64,000 bases of DNA from Nocardia sputorum (GTDB lineage: Bacteria > Actinomycetota > Actinomycetes > Mycobacteriales > Mycobacteriaceae), in contig NZ_AP026978.1 in NCBI RefSeq assembly GCF_027924405.1, positions 6,014,001 through 6,078,000 of the forward strand. Reading direction: 5' to 3'. Shown here piece after piece: positions 35,967 through 48,200 of this stretch. Numbering within the stretch: position 1 is the stretch's first letter; every line of letters starts with the position of its first letter. The notes below the pieces were generated by a model that searched no databases, was not told where the DNA came from, and worked only from the letters and a program-made list of their open reading frames with translations. Position numbers and translations under genes: made by a program.

Positions 35967-36251
35967 TCACCGAGCCGGCCGGCGACGGTTGATTTCCTCG
36001 ATCTTGCGCGCCAGCGCCTCCTTGCGCGCACGGGCGTTGGAGCCGTCGAGCTGGCCTGCGAAAGTCGCGCGAGCCGCGTCGACCAACGCGTCCGGCACGT
36101 CGGGGTACGCACGGGCGATCGCCCACAGGGCGTCCTCGGTCTTCATGTCGAGTCCGGTCTCCGTGCGGATGCCGCCGCCGGTCAGCACGGAGCGCAGCAT
36201 CTCGTCGAAGTTCTCCCGCAATTCGTCATCGGTCGGATGGTCGATCCGCAT
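35967..36251 (-). CDS. Small hypothetical protein after the giant toxin-like gene
   Basis: I do not recognise the 94-residue product. It is charged and helical, with an acidic N-terminal half (DHPTDDELRENFDEMLR) and a basic C-terminus (ARKIEEINRRRPAR). A strong GAGGAGG ribosome binding site lies 4 bases before the ATG, so it is very probably expressed. It starts 48 bp after the stop of the giant gene, the usual place for an immunity gene. Confidence 0.6.
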   Translation of the reverse strand: MRIDHPTDDELRENFDEMLRSVLTGGGIRTETGLDMKTEDALWAIARAYPDVPDALVDAARATFAGQLDGSNARARKEALARKIEEINRRRPAR

Positions 36252-36299
36252 CCGTCCTCCTCACGTCGATGGTTATCTCGGGACATCGTCGGCCTCCGG

Positions 36300-39200
36300 T
36301 CATCCGGCGAAGATCTCGGTGCTGCGCACGGGGTCGGCGACCACGGCCCGGATCAGCGCGCCGATGTCCATCTCCTCCGGCACCGAGCGATAGGTCAGCT
36401 CGCAGAAGACGGCACCGCCGACGACCACCGCGAATCGGGTGGTCCGCCACCCGACCGTGCCCCACTCGACGCCGACGGGCCCGTCGAGATCGACCGTGCG
36501 ATCGCCGAAGCGCAGGGTGAGCCTGCCGTCGTACCGATAGAACACCACCGGGACGCCACCGAGTTCACCGTAGACGCCGTTGTTCGTGCCCGTCTCCGAC
36601 GGGTTCGCGCGCAGCGCGCCGGTGATCGGATCGAACTCGGCGGGCACGCCGAAGCCCGCGAACGGGCGGACGAACAGACGACCTCCCGTATCCGGGCCGC
36701 GATGCCCGTCGCCGCGCCGACCACTCCTCCGCGAGCCGCCGTTCGCCGGAGGGGGCATCGGCATACCCGGCGGCATCGGGGGCATGGGCATGCCTGGCGG
36801 GATGGTGCCGTCAGGATGGCATGAGCCGTTCTGGTCAGCCGGCCAGGCCGGTGCGGTGGGTGGATACGGCGGTGCCGACGGTGCCGGAGCCGGTATCGAC
36901 GGGTACGAGGGTGGGGCCGACGGGTACGGGGGCAGCGGTCCTGGCGGCGTCGGGTATGGGGGCGTCGGCTGGGTAGGTGTAGGCGCGCCGGGTGGGGGCG
37001 GCGTCGGTGGGGCCGGAGGCATCGGCGGAACCGGAGATGTCGGCGGCTCAGGTGGCGGTGGCGAAACCGGAGGCGTCGGCGGCTCAGGTGGCGGTGGCGA
37101 AACCGGAGGCATCGGCGGAACCGGTGGCGGTGGCGGAACCGGAGGCATCGGCGGAACCGGTGGCGACGTCGGCGGCGGCGTCGGTGGGACCGGAGAGGTC
37201 GGCGGCTCAGGTGGCGTCGGCGGAACGGGAGGGGTCGGCGGGACCGGAGGCATCGGCGGCTCAGGTGGCGTCGGCGGAACGGGAGGGGTCGGCGGGACCG
37301 GAGGCATCGGCGGCTCAGGTGGCGTCGGCGGAACCGGAGGGGTGGGCGGCTGCGGCGGGGCCGGAGGCCGTGGGGGCTGGGGTGGGTTCGGCGGCTGTGG
37401 AGGTTCCGGCTGCGGCATTGGGACGGGCCACGGCTCCACCTCGTTCAGGAACGGGCCCGGCATCTCGAAGTCGTAGTCCTTCGGCGGATGCGGAATGTGT
37501 GAGCGCAGAGCCCGGTCGGGCGGCATCCAACGGGAACGTGCCGGGTCCGAAGCCGACGGACCTTCGGGCGGCTCTGAATCACCGTCGCGGTCGGAGCGGG
37601 AGCCGGCCGAGGGCCGATCGCCGCCATTGCGATTGGCGCGAGCGCCGCCGTCCAGCGAATCCTCGCCGTCATCGCGATTCGTCCGAGCGCCGCCGTCCAG
37701 CGAATCCTCACCACCGCCGCGCACCGACCACGACGCATCCACAGCCGGTTCTCCGCCCTCGCGAGCCACCCGGGACCCGGACTGCCTCTCCTGCGAAGAA
37801 CGATCCGGTGAGCGCTCCCTACCGGCGTGGCGCACCGCGTCTTCCGCCCGCGCAAGCTCCTCCTGAGCGTTGAACACCCGCCGGGCAGCACGCTCCAACT
37901 CCGCAACCCGCTCCTGCCACGGACCCTGCTCGTCCACCCGCATGGTGCGTCCACGCACGTTGTCGAGGGCATCGTTCAACGCCTGGCGCGTCAGATCCTC
38001 ATCGTTGACCGGCAGACCGCACCGAGCCTCCGCGAGATCAGCCTGTGCATCCGCCAGTTCCCGCGCGGCCGCACCACGCTGCGCGGACACACGCGCCCGC
38101 TCCGCATCCGCCGCAGCGCGCCCGGCTTCCTCGCCAGAACTCGAATCCGATTGCTGCGAACCATTTCCCAAGCGGATATGCGCGTCCCGCGCAACCCGCG
38201 CAACGGCCTCATTCGACCGCGCGAGTTCGTCCTCGGCGTCGAACACTCGCCGGGCAGCGCGCTCCAACTCGGTGACCCGCTCCTGCCACGGACCCTGCTC
38301 GTCCACTCGCATCGTGCGTCCACGCAGGTCATCGATGGCGGCGTCCAGCGTCTGGCGCGTCAGATCCTCGTCGTTGACCGGTAGACCACGCCGAGCCCGC
38401 ACTAGATCGGCTCGTGCACCAGCCAATTCGCGCTCGGCGGCATCACGCCGCGCGGATGCACGCGCCCGCTCCGCCTCCGCCGCGAGTCGGGCCGACTCTT
38501 CCGATGCCGGCCCAGCCCGTTCTTCCACTCCGTCCCGCACCGGCGACTCGGCGACTCGGGTGGCCTGCTCGAGCATGTCGTCCAACCGTGCGAGTTCGTC
38601 CTCGGCGTCGAACACTCGCCGGGCAGCACGCTCCAACTCCGCAACCCGCTCCTGCCACGGACCCTGCCCGTCCACCCGCATCGTGCGTCCACGCAGACCT
38701 TCGAGCGCATCGTCCAACGCAGCCCGCGTCAGATCCTCATCATTCACGGGCAGACCGGGCCGGGCCTCCGCAAGGTCAGCCCGGGCATCCGCCAGTTCCC
38801 GCGCCGCCGAGTCACGCTGCTCGGACAGACGCGTCCGCTCGGTATCGGCATGCGACACCTCGGGGCGACCATCCGCCTCCCGTGGATGCGGTTGCTGGGC
38901 AGCATCGTTCGCGGCCGCTTCGACCGCGTGCCGGAGCGCGTCGTCCAAGCGAGCCTGTTCCGCCTCGGCGTCGAAGACACGTCGGGCGGCGCGCTCCAAC
39001 TCCGCAACCCGCTCCTGCCACGGACCCTGCTCGTCCACCCGCATCGTGCGTCCACGCAGACCTTCGAGCGCATTGTCCAACGCCGCGCGCGTCAGATCCT
39101 CGTCGTCGACCGGCAGACCACGCCGGGCTTGCGCGAGATCTATTCGTGCCTCGGACAACTCGCGTGCCGCCGCATCACGCCGAGCCGTCGAGCGATCGAT

Positions 39201-42200
39201 GTCGGCGCGGGCGGCGCGCTGGACGAGGTCGGTGAGGGCCGCGATGTCCTCGGCGCGCTGGACGACCTCGGCGCGCAGCTCGGCCTGCACCTCGGCGAGC
39301 TGGGCCGGGGTCAGGCGCTCGTGCTGGTCGAGTTTGCCGTCGCGGTAGACCTCGTAGACCTCGGCCCACCGTTCGGGGCCCGCGTCGGTCAGGTCCACGC
39401 CGACCAGGCGTGCGAAGTCTCGGCTCGCGCCGCGGTCGGGGCCGGGCGGTATGTCGGTGACGCCGTCCAGCATGCCGAGGCGGCCGGGGGCCTCGGTGAG
39501 GTGGGCGACGTCCCCGATGACGTCCAGCAGATGCCGGACGGCCTTGTCGTGCACCGGGAATTCGACATCCGACACGCGGGGATCGATCGCTCGATCGCCG
39601 TGGGCTCGCGGGTCGAACACATCGACCGCGGCGAGCGCGTCGGCGTAGTCGGTGAGCACGTCGACGAGATGCGGGTGCAGGTTCGGCCGCTGCGACAGGT
39701 TGGCGATCACCTCGCCGAGCTGGGCGATGCCGGTGATCCGCACCGTCCCCGGCACGGCGTCGAGGCGCCGGATCAGCCGGTCGTCGGCCGCATCGATCGC
39801 GGCCCGATCCATGCCGCGCAACAACTTCGCGTACTTGACCAGCGCCTCGGCCCGCTGCTGACGCAGGGCGTTGCGGATGTCCGGGTCCGCCATCGACTCG
39901 GCGAGGCCCTGCGGTGTCAGATCCGCCGGGTCCAGGCCGAGCCGGTGCGCCAGCAGATTCCGCGCGTCGCCGACCTGGTGATAAGTGTCGATGTCCCAGG
40001 CGGTGCGCGCGTAGTCGATGATGGCCTCGATCTGGCCCGCGCGGATCGCGTTCTCGTCGCGCAGGGTCGCGAGCCGCTGGGCGAGCAGTTCGGGGGAACC
40101 CAGTTCCGCTTCGGTGATGCCGAGGCGCTCGGCCAGTTCGCCGATGGCGTCGCCGATCTCCTCCCGCGACAACGCCTCCTCCGCGACGGGAAGCGCGTCG
40201 GGGTCCACGGGCGCGTCCGGCACGACCCGCCAGCCGTCGCCGTCGTTCACCACGGTCACGTCCAGCCTGCGGGCCTCGACCTCGCCGGTGAAGTGCCGCA
40301 CCTGCGTCGCCCCACCGTCGACGATCGCGATCCGGTCCGGACGGACGTCGGTCACCAGGTAGTGGACCTCGACGATGCCCTCGTTGACCGCCTCCGCGAG
40401 CCGGGGGTGCGCGGCGAGCGCGTCGGCGATGACCCGGTCGTGGTCCAGGCCGCCGTCCACGACCACCAACCGCATCGGTCCACCGGGCTCGCCGGGGACC
40501 AGGCCGAGCCCGGTGCCGTCCTCCAGCAGCGCACCACCCCGCGCGAGCACCCAGTCGCGGCCTGCCATCTCGCCGATGAGGCCGGTCAGCTCGTCCGCCG
40601 CGGCGTCGGCGAGGAAGAAGTCCTCGGCGTCGGCGAGGAACGCGGTCAGGCCGCGGGCGTGTTCGCGGATGCGATCCATCTCCTCGGCGAGCGCGTCCGC
40701 CAGCTGACGCGCGTCCAGCGCGTGCAGATCGGCGCCCAGCAGCTGCGCCCAGACGGAGCGCTCGTCCTTGATCTGGTCGCGGCGCAACGCGTTCTCGAAG
40801 AACGAGCGCAGACCCTGGTCCTGCCCGGGCTGGTCGGTGTCGTAGAGGTCGCCCCACTCGCGGCTCGGTTCGCCGCCGTTGTTGACGCCCTCCCAATCCA
40901 GCAGGGTGGGATCGCCGCCGAAGGCGCGCACGACCTCGCCCAGGAACCGGTTCATCGGGTTGGCGTCGAAGAAGCCGATCTCGTCGCTGTACGGGATCCG
41001 CCCGTGCTCGGCGTTGTACCGGCGCGACGCCTCGGCGAGGCCGGTGAGCGCGCCGATCCGGCGGATCTGCTGATACCGCAGCAGATCGACGGCCCGGCGG
41101 ACGTTCTCGGCGGTCGGTTCACCGAGGTCGACGCCGAGCGCATCGGCCGCGGCCGCCAGGGCGTAGGCCAGTTCCTGCCGCCGCGCCGAGGCCTCGGACA
41201 GCTCGTGCAACCAATCCGCGAGCGCAGCGGAGGCGGGCAGTTCTTCGCCGGGCCGCTCGGACAGGTCCGCCGTGGCGTCGCCGTCGGTCAGCTCCGGCCT
41301 GGTCTCGGGCCCGGGGATCGCACGGGCGGCGTCCTCGGCCTGACGCTTCAAATCGTCGAGTTCCACCCCGAGTTCCCGGCGCACCAGCTCCGGATCTGCC
41401 TCCTCCAGCCAGTACCGGTATTCCTCACCGTCGCGGGTGGTCGGGGTGTCGTACTCGGCGGCCTGGTCGTCGATCCGGGAGGTCAGGCGCTTCAGCAGCG
41501 GAATCAGCTCCCGCTTGCGCCACATGGTGACGGCTTCCTTGAGGATGCGGACCGGGCTGAACTTTGTTTGCAGCACCTCGTATTCGTCGCCCGGCGCGGG
41601 TGTCGGGTCGTAGTGCTTGGTGAGCGGCAGCCCCGCTTCGTGGGCGAGCAGCGACTGACCCGCGCTGTCGACGCCGGAACCGGACGGGTATTTCGGGCTC
41701 TGTCCGCGGAAGCCGGCGTTCAGCGCCTCCCACAGGCGGCGCAGCCGTGACTTCGGCCGCGCCGGTTCCCGTGGCGCGGGCGCGTTCGGATCGGCAGGCT
41801 CGGGGGCGTCCAGACGCTCGGGTACTTCGACCCGCCATCCGTCGTTCTCGTCGGCGACCAACCGCGCCTGCACCCGCTCGCCGTCGACCTCGAGGGTGTA
41901 TCGGCGGGTCTCCCCCGGCGCGGGCGGCTCGGCGCCGGTCGTTCCGCGCGCCGCCTGAACGGCGTCGGCGAGGTCGGTGATGGCTCGCGAGTCCCGGCGC
42001 ACCGCTGCCCGTGCCTGGGCCACCGTCTCGGCGGGGTCGCGGTCCAGGTCCGCCGGATCGATGCGCAGCCGCCGCGCCCAGGCATCGCGGGTCGCCGTCA
42101 CCTGCGCGCGCAGGTCGGGGTGGCCGGTGTCGCGGGCCCGCTCGGTCGCCGCGGCCAGCGCCTCGACCGCGCCCGCTCGCAGCAGGTTTCGGTAGCGCAG

Positions 42201-45200
42201 GTCGGCGATCGTCGCGCCGAGGTTTTCCGGCGACAGATCGGACTCGTCGAGGCCGAAGCGGCGCGCCAGCCGGTCGCGGGTGCGGTCGATCGGTTCGGGG
42301 CGCGGGGCGCGGTGCGCTGGGTCACCGGCCCCCGCGTCGCGCGCCGGGCGCTCGGACTCCGCCTGGCGGGCATCCGGTTCCCGGCCGTGCGCGGACCGCT
42401 CGGCATTCCGAACTGCCTGCGCGAGGGCTTCTTCCAGCCGCGCCGATTCCGCTTCGACGTCGAAGACGCGCCGGGCGGCCTGCTCGAGGCTCGTGAGACG
42501 GTCCTGCCAGGGGCCTTGCTCGTCCACCCGCATCGTGCGTCCGCGCAGACCGTCGAGGGCGTCGTCCCACGCCTCGCGCGTCAGATCGCCGTCATCGACC
42601 GGCAGACCACGACGAGCCTCAGCGAGATCCGCCCGCGCCTCCGCCAATTCCCGCGCCAGCGCATCCCGCTCACCAGTCAGGCGTTCCACATCGGCGTCGG
42701 CCACAACGCGATCGGCAGTCGCGGGATCGGCTCGGCGCACAGCGTCATCCGCGCGAGCCAGTTCATCTTCGGCGTCGAAGACGCGGCGTACGGCACGTTC
42801 CAACTCCGCGACGCGCTCCTGCCATGTGCCCTGCTCGTCCACCCGCATCGACCGGCCGCGCAAGCCCTCGAGGGCGTCGTCCAACGCCTCGCGCGTCAGA
42901 TCTTCGTCGTTCACCGGCAGACCGCGCCGGGCCTGTGCGAGTGCGGCCCGGGCCTCCGCGAGATCCCTCGCCACCGCGTCCCGCCGGGCGGTCGAGTGTT
43001 CCGCGTCGGCGTCGCCCCGCATCTCGGTCAGGTGATCGGCTCGGCGCACGGCGTCTTCGGCCCGGGCGAGCTGGTCCTCGGCGTCGAAGACGCGTCGGGC
43101 TGCCTGCTCCAGGCGCGTGAGCCGATCCTCCCACGGCTGCTGCTCGTCCACCCGCATCGACCGGCCGCGCAGGGCCTCGAGTGCGTCGCCCAATGCCTCG
43201 CGGGTCAGATCCCGTTCATCGACGGGCAATCCACGACGAGCCTCCGTGAGATCCGCCCGCGCCTGTGCCAGTTCCCGCGCCGCCGCATCGCGGTGGGCGG
43301 TCAGGCGATCCAGGTCGGCAGGAGCCGGATGGCCGGTGTCGGCGGACCGGGCCGTAGTGGCGGGATCGACGGGTGGAAGGGCATTCGGGCTCGTCGGGGC
43401 AGGCAGTCGCGGTGGTCGCGGGTCCTCGACCGGCAGGCCCGCGCGGCGCAGGTCGTCTTGGACCTCGCGCAGGCTGTCGTCGAGCGCCTCGGCCAGCCAG
43501 AATTGTTCGTCGCCGTAGCGTTCCGCGCTGGTGAGCGGCTCGAAATCGGCCGGGAAACGCATGTGGGGGCTGTCGGCATCGTCGAGGAAGCCACGGGCGC
43601 GGGCGAGCTCGGCGAGTTCGGCCAACGCCGCGAGCGGGTCACGCAGCCCGGTGAAGGTCTCATCCAGACCCAGCGCCTGGGCCAGCCCGCGGACGTGCTC
43701 GGCCTCGGCCTCGGTGAGCGGGTCGGCGGTGCGCTGGTTGGGCCAATCGCGTTGTTCGCGCAGGAAGGCGAGCACGTCGCGGAGGGGGTTCCCGGCGCGG
43801 GGATGATCCGGACGACCGCCGGCTGGCGGCTGCGCGGCAGCGGGGGGAGTCGGCGGGCCGGAGGGCGGGTCGCCACCCGCACCGTCGCCGGCGGCCTGCG
43901 GCTCTGTCGGCTCCCGCGCCACCGTATCCCGCCGCACTGCCGGACGCGCCTGCTCCACCTCCCTCTCGGCACGCGCCGATGCGCCGGTTCGATGCTCCAC
44001 ATCCCCTGAATCCGGCCGGTCTCCGGCAACGAATCTGGTCGCGCGCGTGTCGGTCACGGTGCCCTGGATGAGGACCTGGGAGAACTGGTCCGGCAGGTCG
44101 AAGATCGGCTTGAACTTCCAGGACGCGCCCTCCGGCGGCAGCCCGGTGCGCCATTCCAGGATCACCCCGTCGCCGTTGGCGAACCGCTCGGCGGCGCCGC
44201 GCGTACGCGACCACGACGTGGTGTCGCTCTCCGCGGCGCGGCGCTGGCCGATGTGCTCCTCGGCGGACAGGTCCACGGTCCCCCGCGGCACCGCCCGTCC
44301 CGAGACTGCTTCGAGGAACGCGGGATTGACCGATCCGTCGGACAGCAACCGGGGGATGCCGCGGTACAGCGGCGTCCCGTCCTCCGGCAGGTCGCCCTCG
44401 AACAGGATGTCGCCGTCGCGGCCGAACGCGTCCGCCTCCTGGCCGTCGTCCGGAAGATCCACGTGGTCGGGCTCGAGCGAAAGGGGTGCGTCACCGGTGG
44501 TCGGCGGCTCGGCAGCCGCCCGGGTCAGTAGGTCGTGCAATGCGCGAGCGGGGGCGCTGACCGGGTCGCCGTCGTCGCCACGGAGCACCAGATCCGCGAA
44601 CGCCTCGGGCAGCGCCTCCTCCGGCCGCAGGTTGCCCTCCTGGTCGAAGCTGTGGCCGCTGAGCTGGTGCAGCCAGTCCTCGAAGCCGACATCCGGGGCA
44701 CGGGTGTCGTCGTCGAGATAGCGCTCGTAGAGGTATTCCTCGGCGCGATGGCGCGCGCTCTGCTGACTGGCGTAGTCGAGCGCGTGCCCGTATTCGTGCG
44801 CCACGACGGCACGTACCGGACGGCGCAGCACTTCCGGCGAGAACCGGCCGTTGTCGACGCCGAGCTGCATCCGGTCCCGGAAGGTCTGCGCGCTGCTCGC
44901 ATGGTCGTAGCCGAGGACGATCGATTCGGTGTACATGCGACCGGAGGCGTCCAGCCGTGGCTGGGCCATGCCGATCACCTTGGGCGGCAGCCCGCCGATG
45001 CCGATACTGCGCAGGTCCACGGCCGGGAACCGATCGACCAGGTCGACCAAGGCCCGGGCGTACTCCCGCACCACCTCCGGGTTCAGACCCTCGAGGTCGA
45101 AGCCGAATACCTCCAAGCCGGGATTGCGCATCGCGTCGCGCAGGTGCTCCTGCAGTCGCTCTCCGACTTCCTCCGGACCCAGGTGTGACCATTCGTCCGC

Positions 45201-48200
45201 GCCCGATACGCCGAGCAGTTCCCTGTCCCGGGCGTCCGCCGCATCGCTGTCCTGTGGAAGAGACGATTCGTCCGCGTAACGCGCCGCATCGTCCGCGTCA
45301 CGCACCGCATCGTCCGCGTCACGCGCCGGGATGGCGGAATCGCGGGCCGCACCCGCAGCGTCACGCTCCACACCCTCGGCGTCACGCAACGGAGACGCGG
45401 CTTCGCGCACCGGAGCAGCGGCATCACGCGGTCCACCCTCGGCGTCGCCTGCTCGGGTCTCACCATCGCGCACAGGACCCGCAGCATCACCCGCCGGGTC
45501 GGCGGCATCCCGCCCCGGAGACGCGCTATCACGCGGCGCACCCCCGATAGGAGCGGCGGCATCACGCGGTCCACTCTCGGCGTCGCGTGCCGAAGCCGAA
45601 CCATCACGCCGCGGCCCGTCCGACGCACGCACAGGGCTCGGGGCCGCACGCGCCGCAGCGTCACTGTCGCGCGTAGGGCTGTCGGTCCCACGCACCGGAA
45701 CTTCGGATTCAGCCACCGGAGACTCGGCGTCAGGCCCCGAGGTCTCGTCATCACGCGTCCGGGTCTCCCCATCGCGGGCCGCGCCCTCGGCATCGTGCGC
45801 CGGTGCCCCGGCGACCGGCGTCTGGCCCGGTATCCGCACCAGCGCCGGGGATTCGATGCCGCCGATGACATCGATCCGCACGAGTACACCGTCTCGTTCG
45901 AGATCGAACTCGCGGGAGATGACGTCACCGTTCTTGGCGACGTGCACGAGATGGTATTCGACCTCGAGCGTTCCGCCCCGATGCGCCTGCAGCAGTTGCT
46001 CACGTGCCCGCAGCAGCGCCCGGCCCTCCAGGCTGTCCGGCTCGACTCCGCGCGCCGCCATCTCTGCGGGCGTCTCGGTCAGAATCCGCCGCAGGTTCTT
46101 GTCGATCGCGGCCGTGCGACGCAGGTACTCCGGCGAACCCTGTTGCGCCTCGGCGGCTTTGGAGCCACCGAGCTGCGAACCCACGCCCTTGGCCTCGATC
46201 ACCACGAGCTTCGGCGGCCCGCCGTCGACACCGGGGACGAGCACCGCTATGTCGACGGTGTCCGCACCGTCGATCGCGCCTTCGAAAGGGCTCAGCAGCA
46301 CCGCGTTCGGCCGCTGATCCGCGTCGAGCGCGAACGCCCTGCCGCCCAGCTCGCCGAGCGTCTTGGACGCATTCACCAGCAACGGCCCCAGCCGGTTGAA
46401 TTCCGCTGCGTTGCGCTCCATCTCGCCGAGACGATCAAGTTTCGCTTGTTTCTCGTCGTCGGAGAGATCGGACTCCAGGATCTCGATCTCGAGATCCGCC
46501 ATGCGCGGGCCGAGTTTTTCCTCGGCGAGGTCGCTGATCTTCTCGATGTCGAACTCCGCCATGTGGCGCTTGACACCGTCGTTGGCCGTGTCGCGTTGCG
46601 TCTGCAACGTCGCCCGCTCGGTGACCGCCTTCGCGATCTGCCTGGCGATCACGTCGTCGACCACGGTGTACGGATTTTCCGGGCCGGGATCGGCCATGAA
46701 GCGGTACGGCCGCTTCGTCAGATGGTCGGGGACGTACTCGTTGCTCGACTCGTCGCGCAACCGGAAGCTGTCGTCGCGGTAGGTGCCGGGGTCGTCGTCC
46801 TGGTGGTGCCAGGTGCCGTCGGGGTCCCGGTACGAGTCGGGGCGATCACCGAACTTGTGCAGCAGTCCGTCGGCATCGCGGTACATGCCGTTCGGGACGT
46901 CGTCACCGTGCTCCCACCCGCGCTCGACGTCGTCGGATTCACCGAGGAAGTCCGGCGTCTCGTCGAGGGTCCGATCGGGGACGGGCCGCGCCGCATCCTC
47001 GCCGTCCGGCCCGGCGCGGCCGGGTGCCGCCATGTCCCGCTCACCCGGTTCCGCCCCGTCGTCTACGCTGCGGGGCGAGGCCGCCGGGTCGGAAGGCTGA
47101 CTCGCCTCGTCCGTGCCCGAGTCGCGGTCGGGCCGCGCCGAGTCATCGTCCACCGCGCCCAGGTCACGATCGCGGGCCGACCGTGCCGCACCGTCCACCC
47201 CGTCCCCGCCGCGGGCCGGCTCCGCCGCACCGTCCGCTTCGCCCGCTGCGCGCGAGTCGCGATCGGCCTTGGCTGCGTCATCGTCCGCGCGGCGGTCACG
47301 ATCGCGAACCGACTGAGCCGTGTCGTCCGCCCGGTCGCCATCGCGACCACGAGCCGACTGCGCCGCATCATCCACCCCGCTCTGATCGCGATCGCGGGTC
47401 TGCGGTGCCGCATCGTCGCCCACCCTGCCGTGGTCACGATCGCGAACCGCCTCTGCCGAGTCGTCCGCCCGGTCGCCACCGCGATCGCGATCACGGGTCG
47501 ACGGTGCGGCGTCGTCGGACCCGTCGCCATCGCGGTCGCGGATCGGCGATGCCGCGTCGTCCAGCCCGTCGCGGTCGCGGATAGGCACCGCCGCCGCGTC
47601 CTCCGCACGCCGGGGTGAAGTCGCGGGATCGGAGAGCCGATTCGCCTCGTCTCGGTCGCGGTCGCCCCGTGGAATCCGGGACGGCTCCGGTGGATCCGAC
47701 TCGTCGCGCGTGCGCGCCGGATCCGGTTGCGGAGTCGGGTCCGACGGCGCACGCGGCGGGATCGCGGCGTCCTCCGCAGGCCGTCCACCGGCGACCCGCC
47801 ACCAGGTGTCGGCATTCTTGCCGAACTCGCGGGCATGCCACTCCGCCTGCGCCGCCCTGATCCGCAACGAACGTTTGGACACTCCTTCCGGCAGATCCGA
47901 CTCATCGATGCGGTCTACGAGATCGCGCAGCCGCCGCGCCTGCTCGGCTTCCCTGCGGGAATTCATGTCGGCCAGTTCGGCCCGCATCCGCGCCCGGAAC
48001 TGCTTCGGCGTCTCGTCGCCGCGCCGACCGGCGATCTCGCCGTCGCGGCCGTAGATCGGGCGGTCGTCGGTCGGTCGCACCCGCGGATCGGTTCCGTCGG
48101 GCGGCACGACCCTGCCCTGACCGTCGAACAGGATCGCCGACACCGCGCGGAGGTCCATCGGCGCGTCCGGCGGGAATCCCTTGCGCCTGTCCGCCCCTGG

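Noticed and set aside
36580..37476. Plus-strand Gly-rich product resembling PE_PGRS or collagen (GGTGGIGG units)
   Set aside because: This is the complement of the proline-rich linker of the giant protein. PPxPP codons read as Gly-rich on the opposite strand.
38850..41750. Plus-strand open frame of 966 codons opposite the giant gene
   Set aside because: It is an antisense shadow of the giant gene: its composition is Arg/Val/Gly-rich, it has no domain pattern, and the minus frame carries recognisable repeats and motifs.
37800..43325. Regular repeats considered as a CRISPR array
   Set aside because: Units are about 315-360 bp, coding and in frame, without short palindromic repeats or unique spacers of uniform size.
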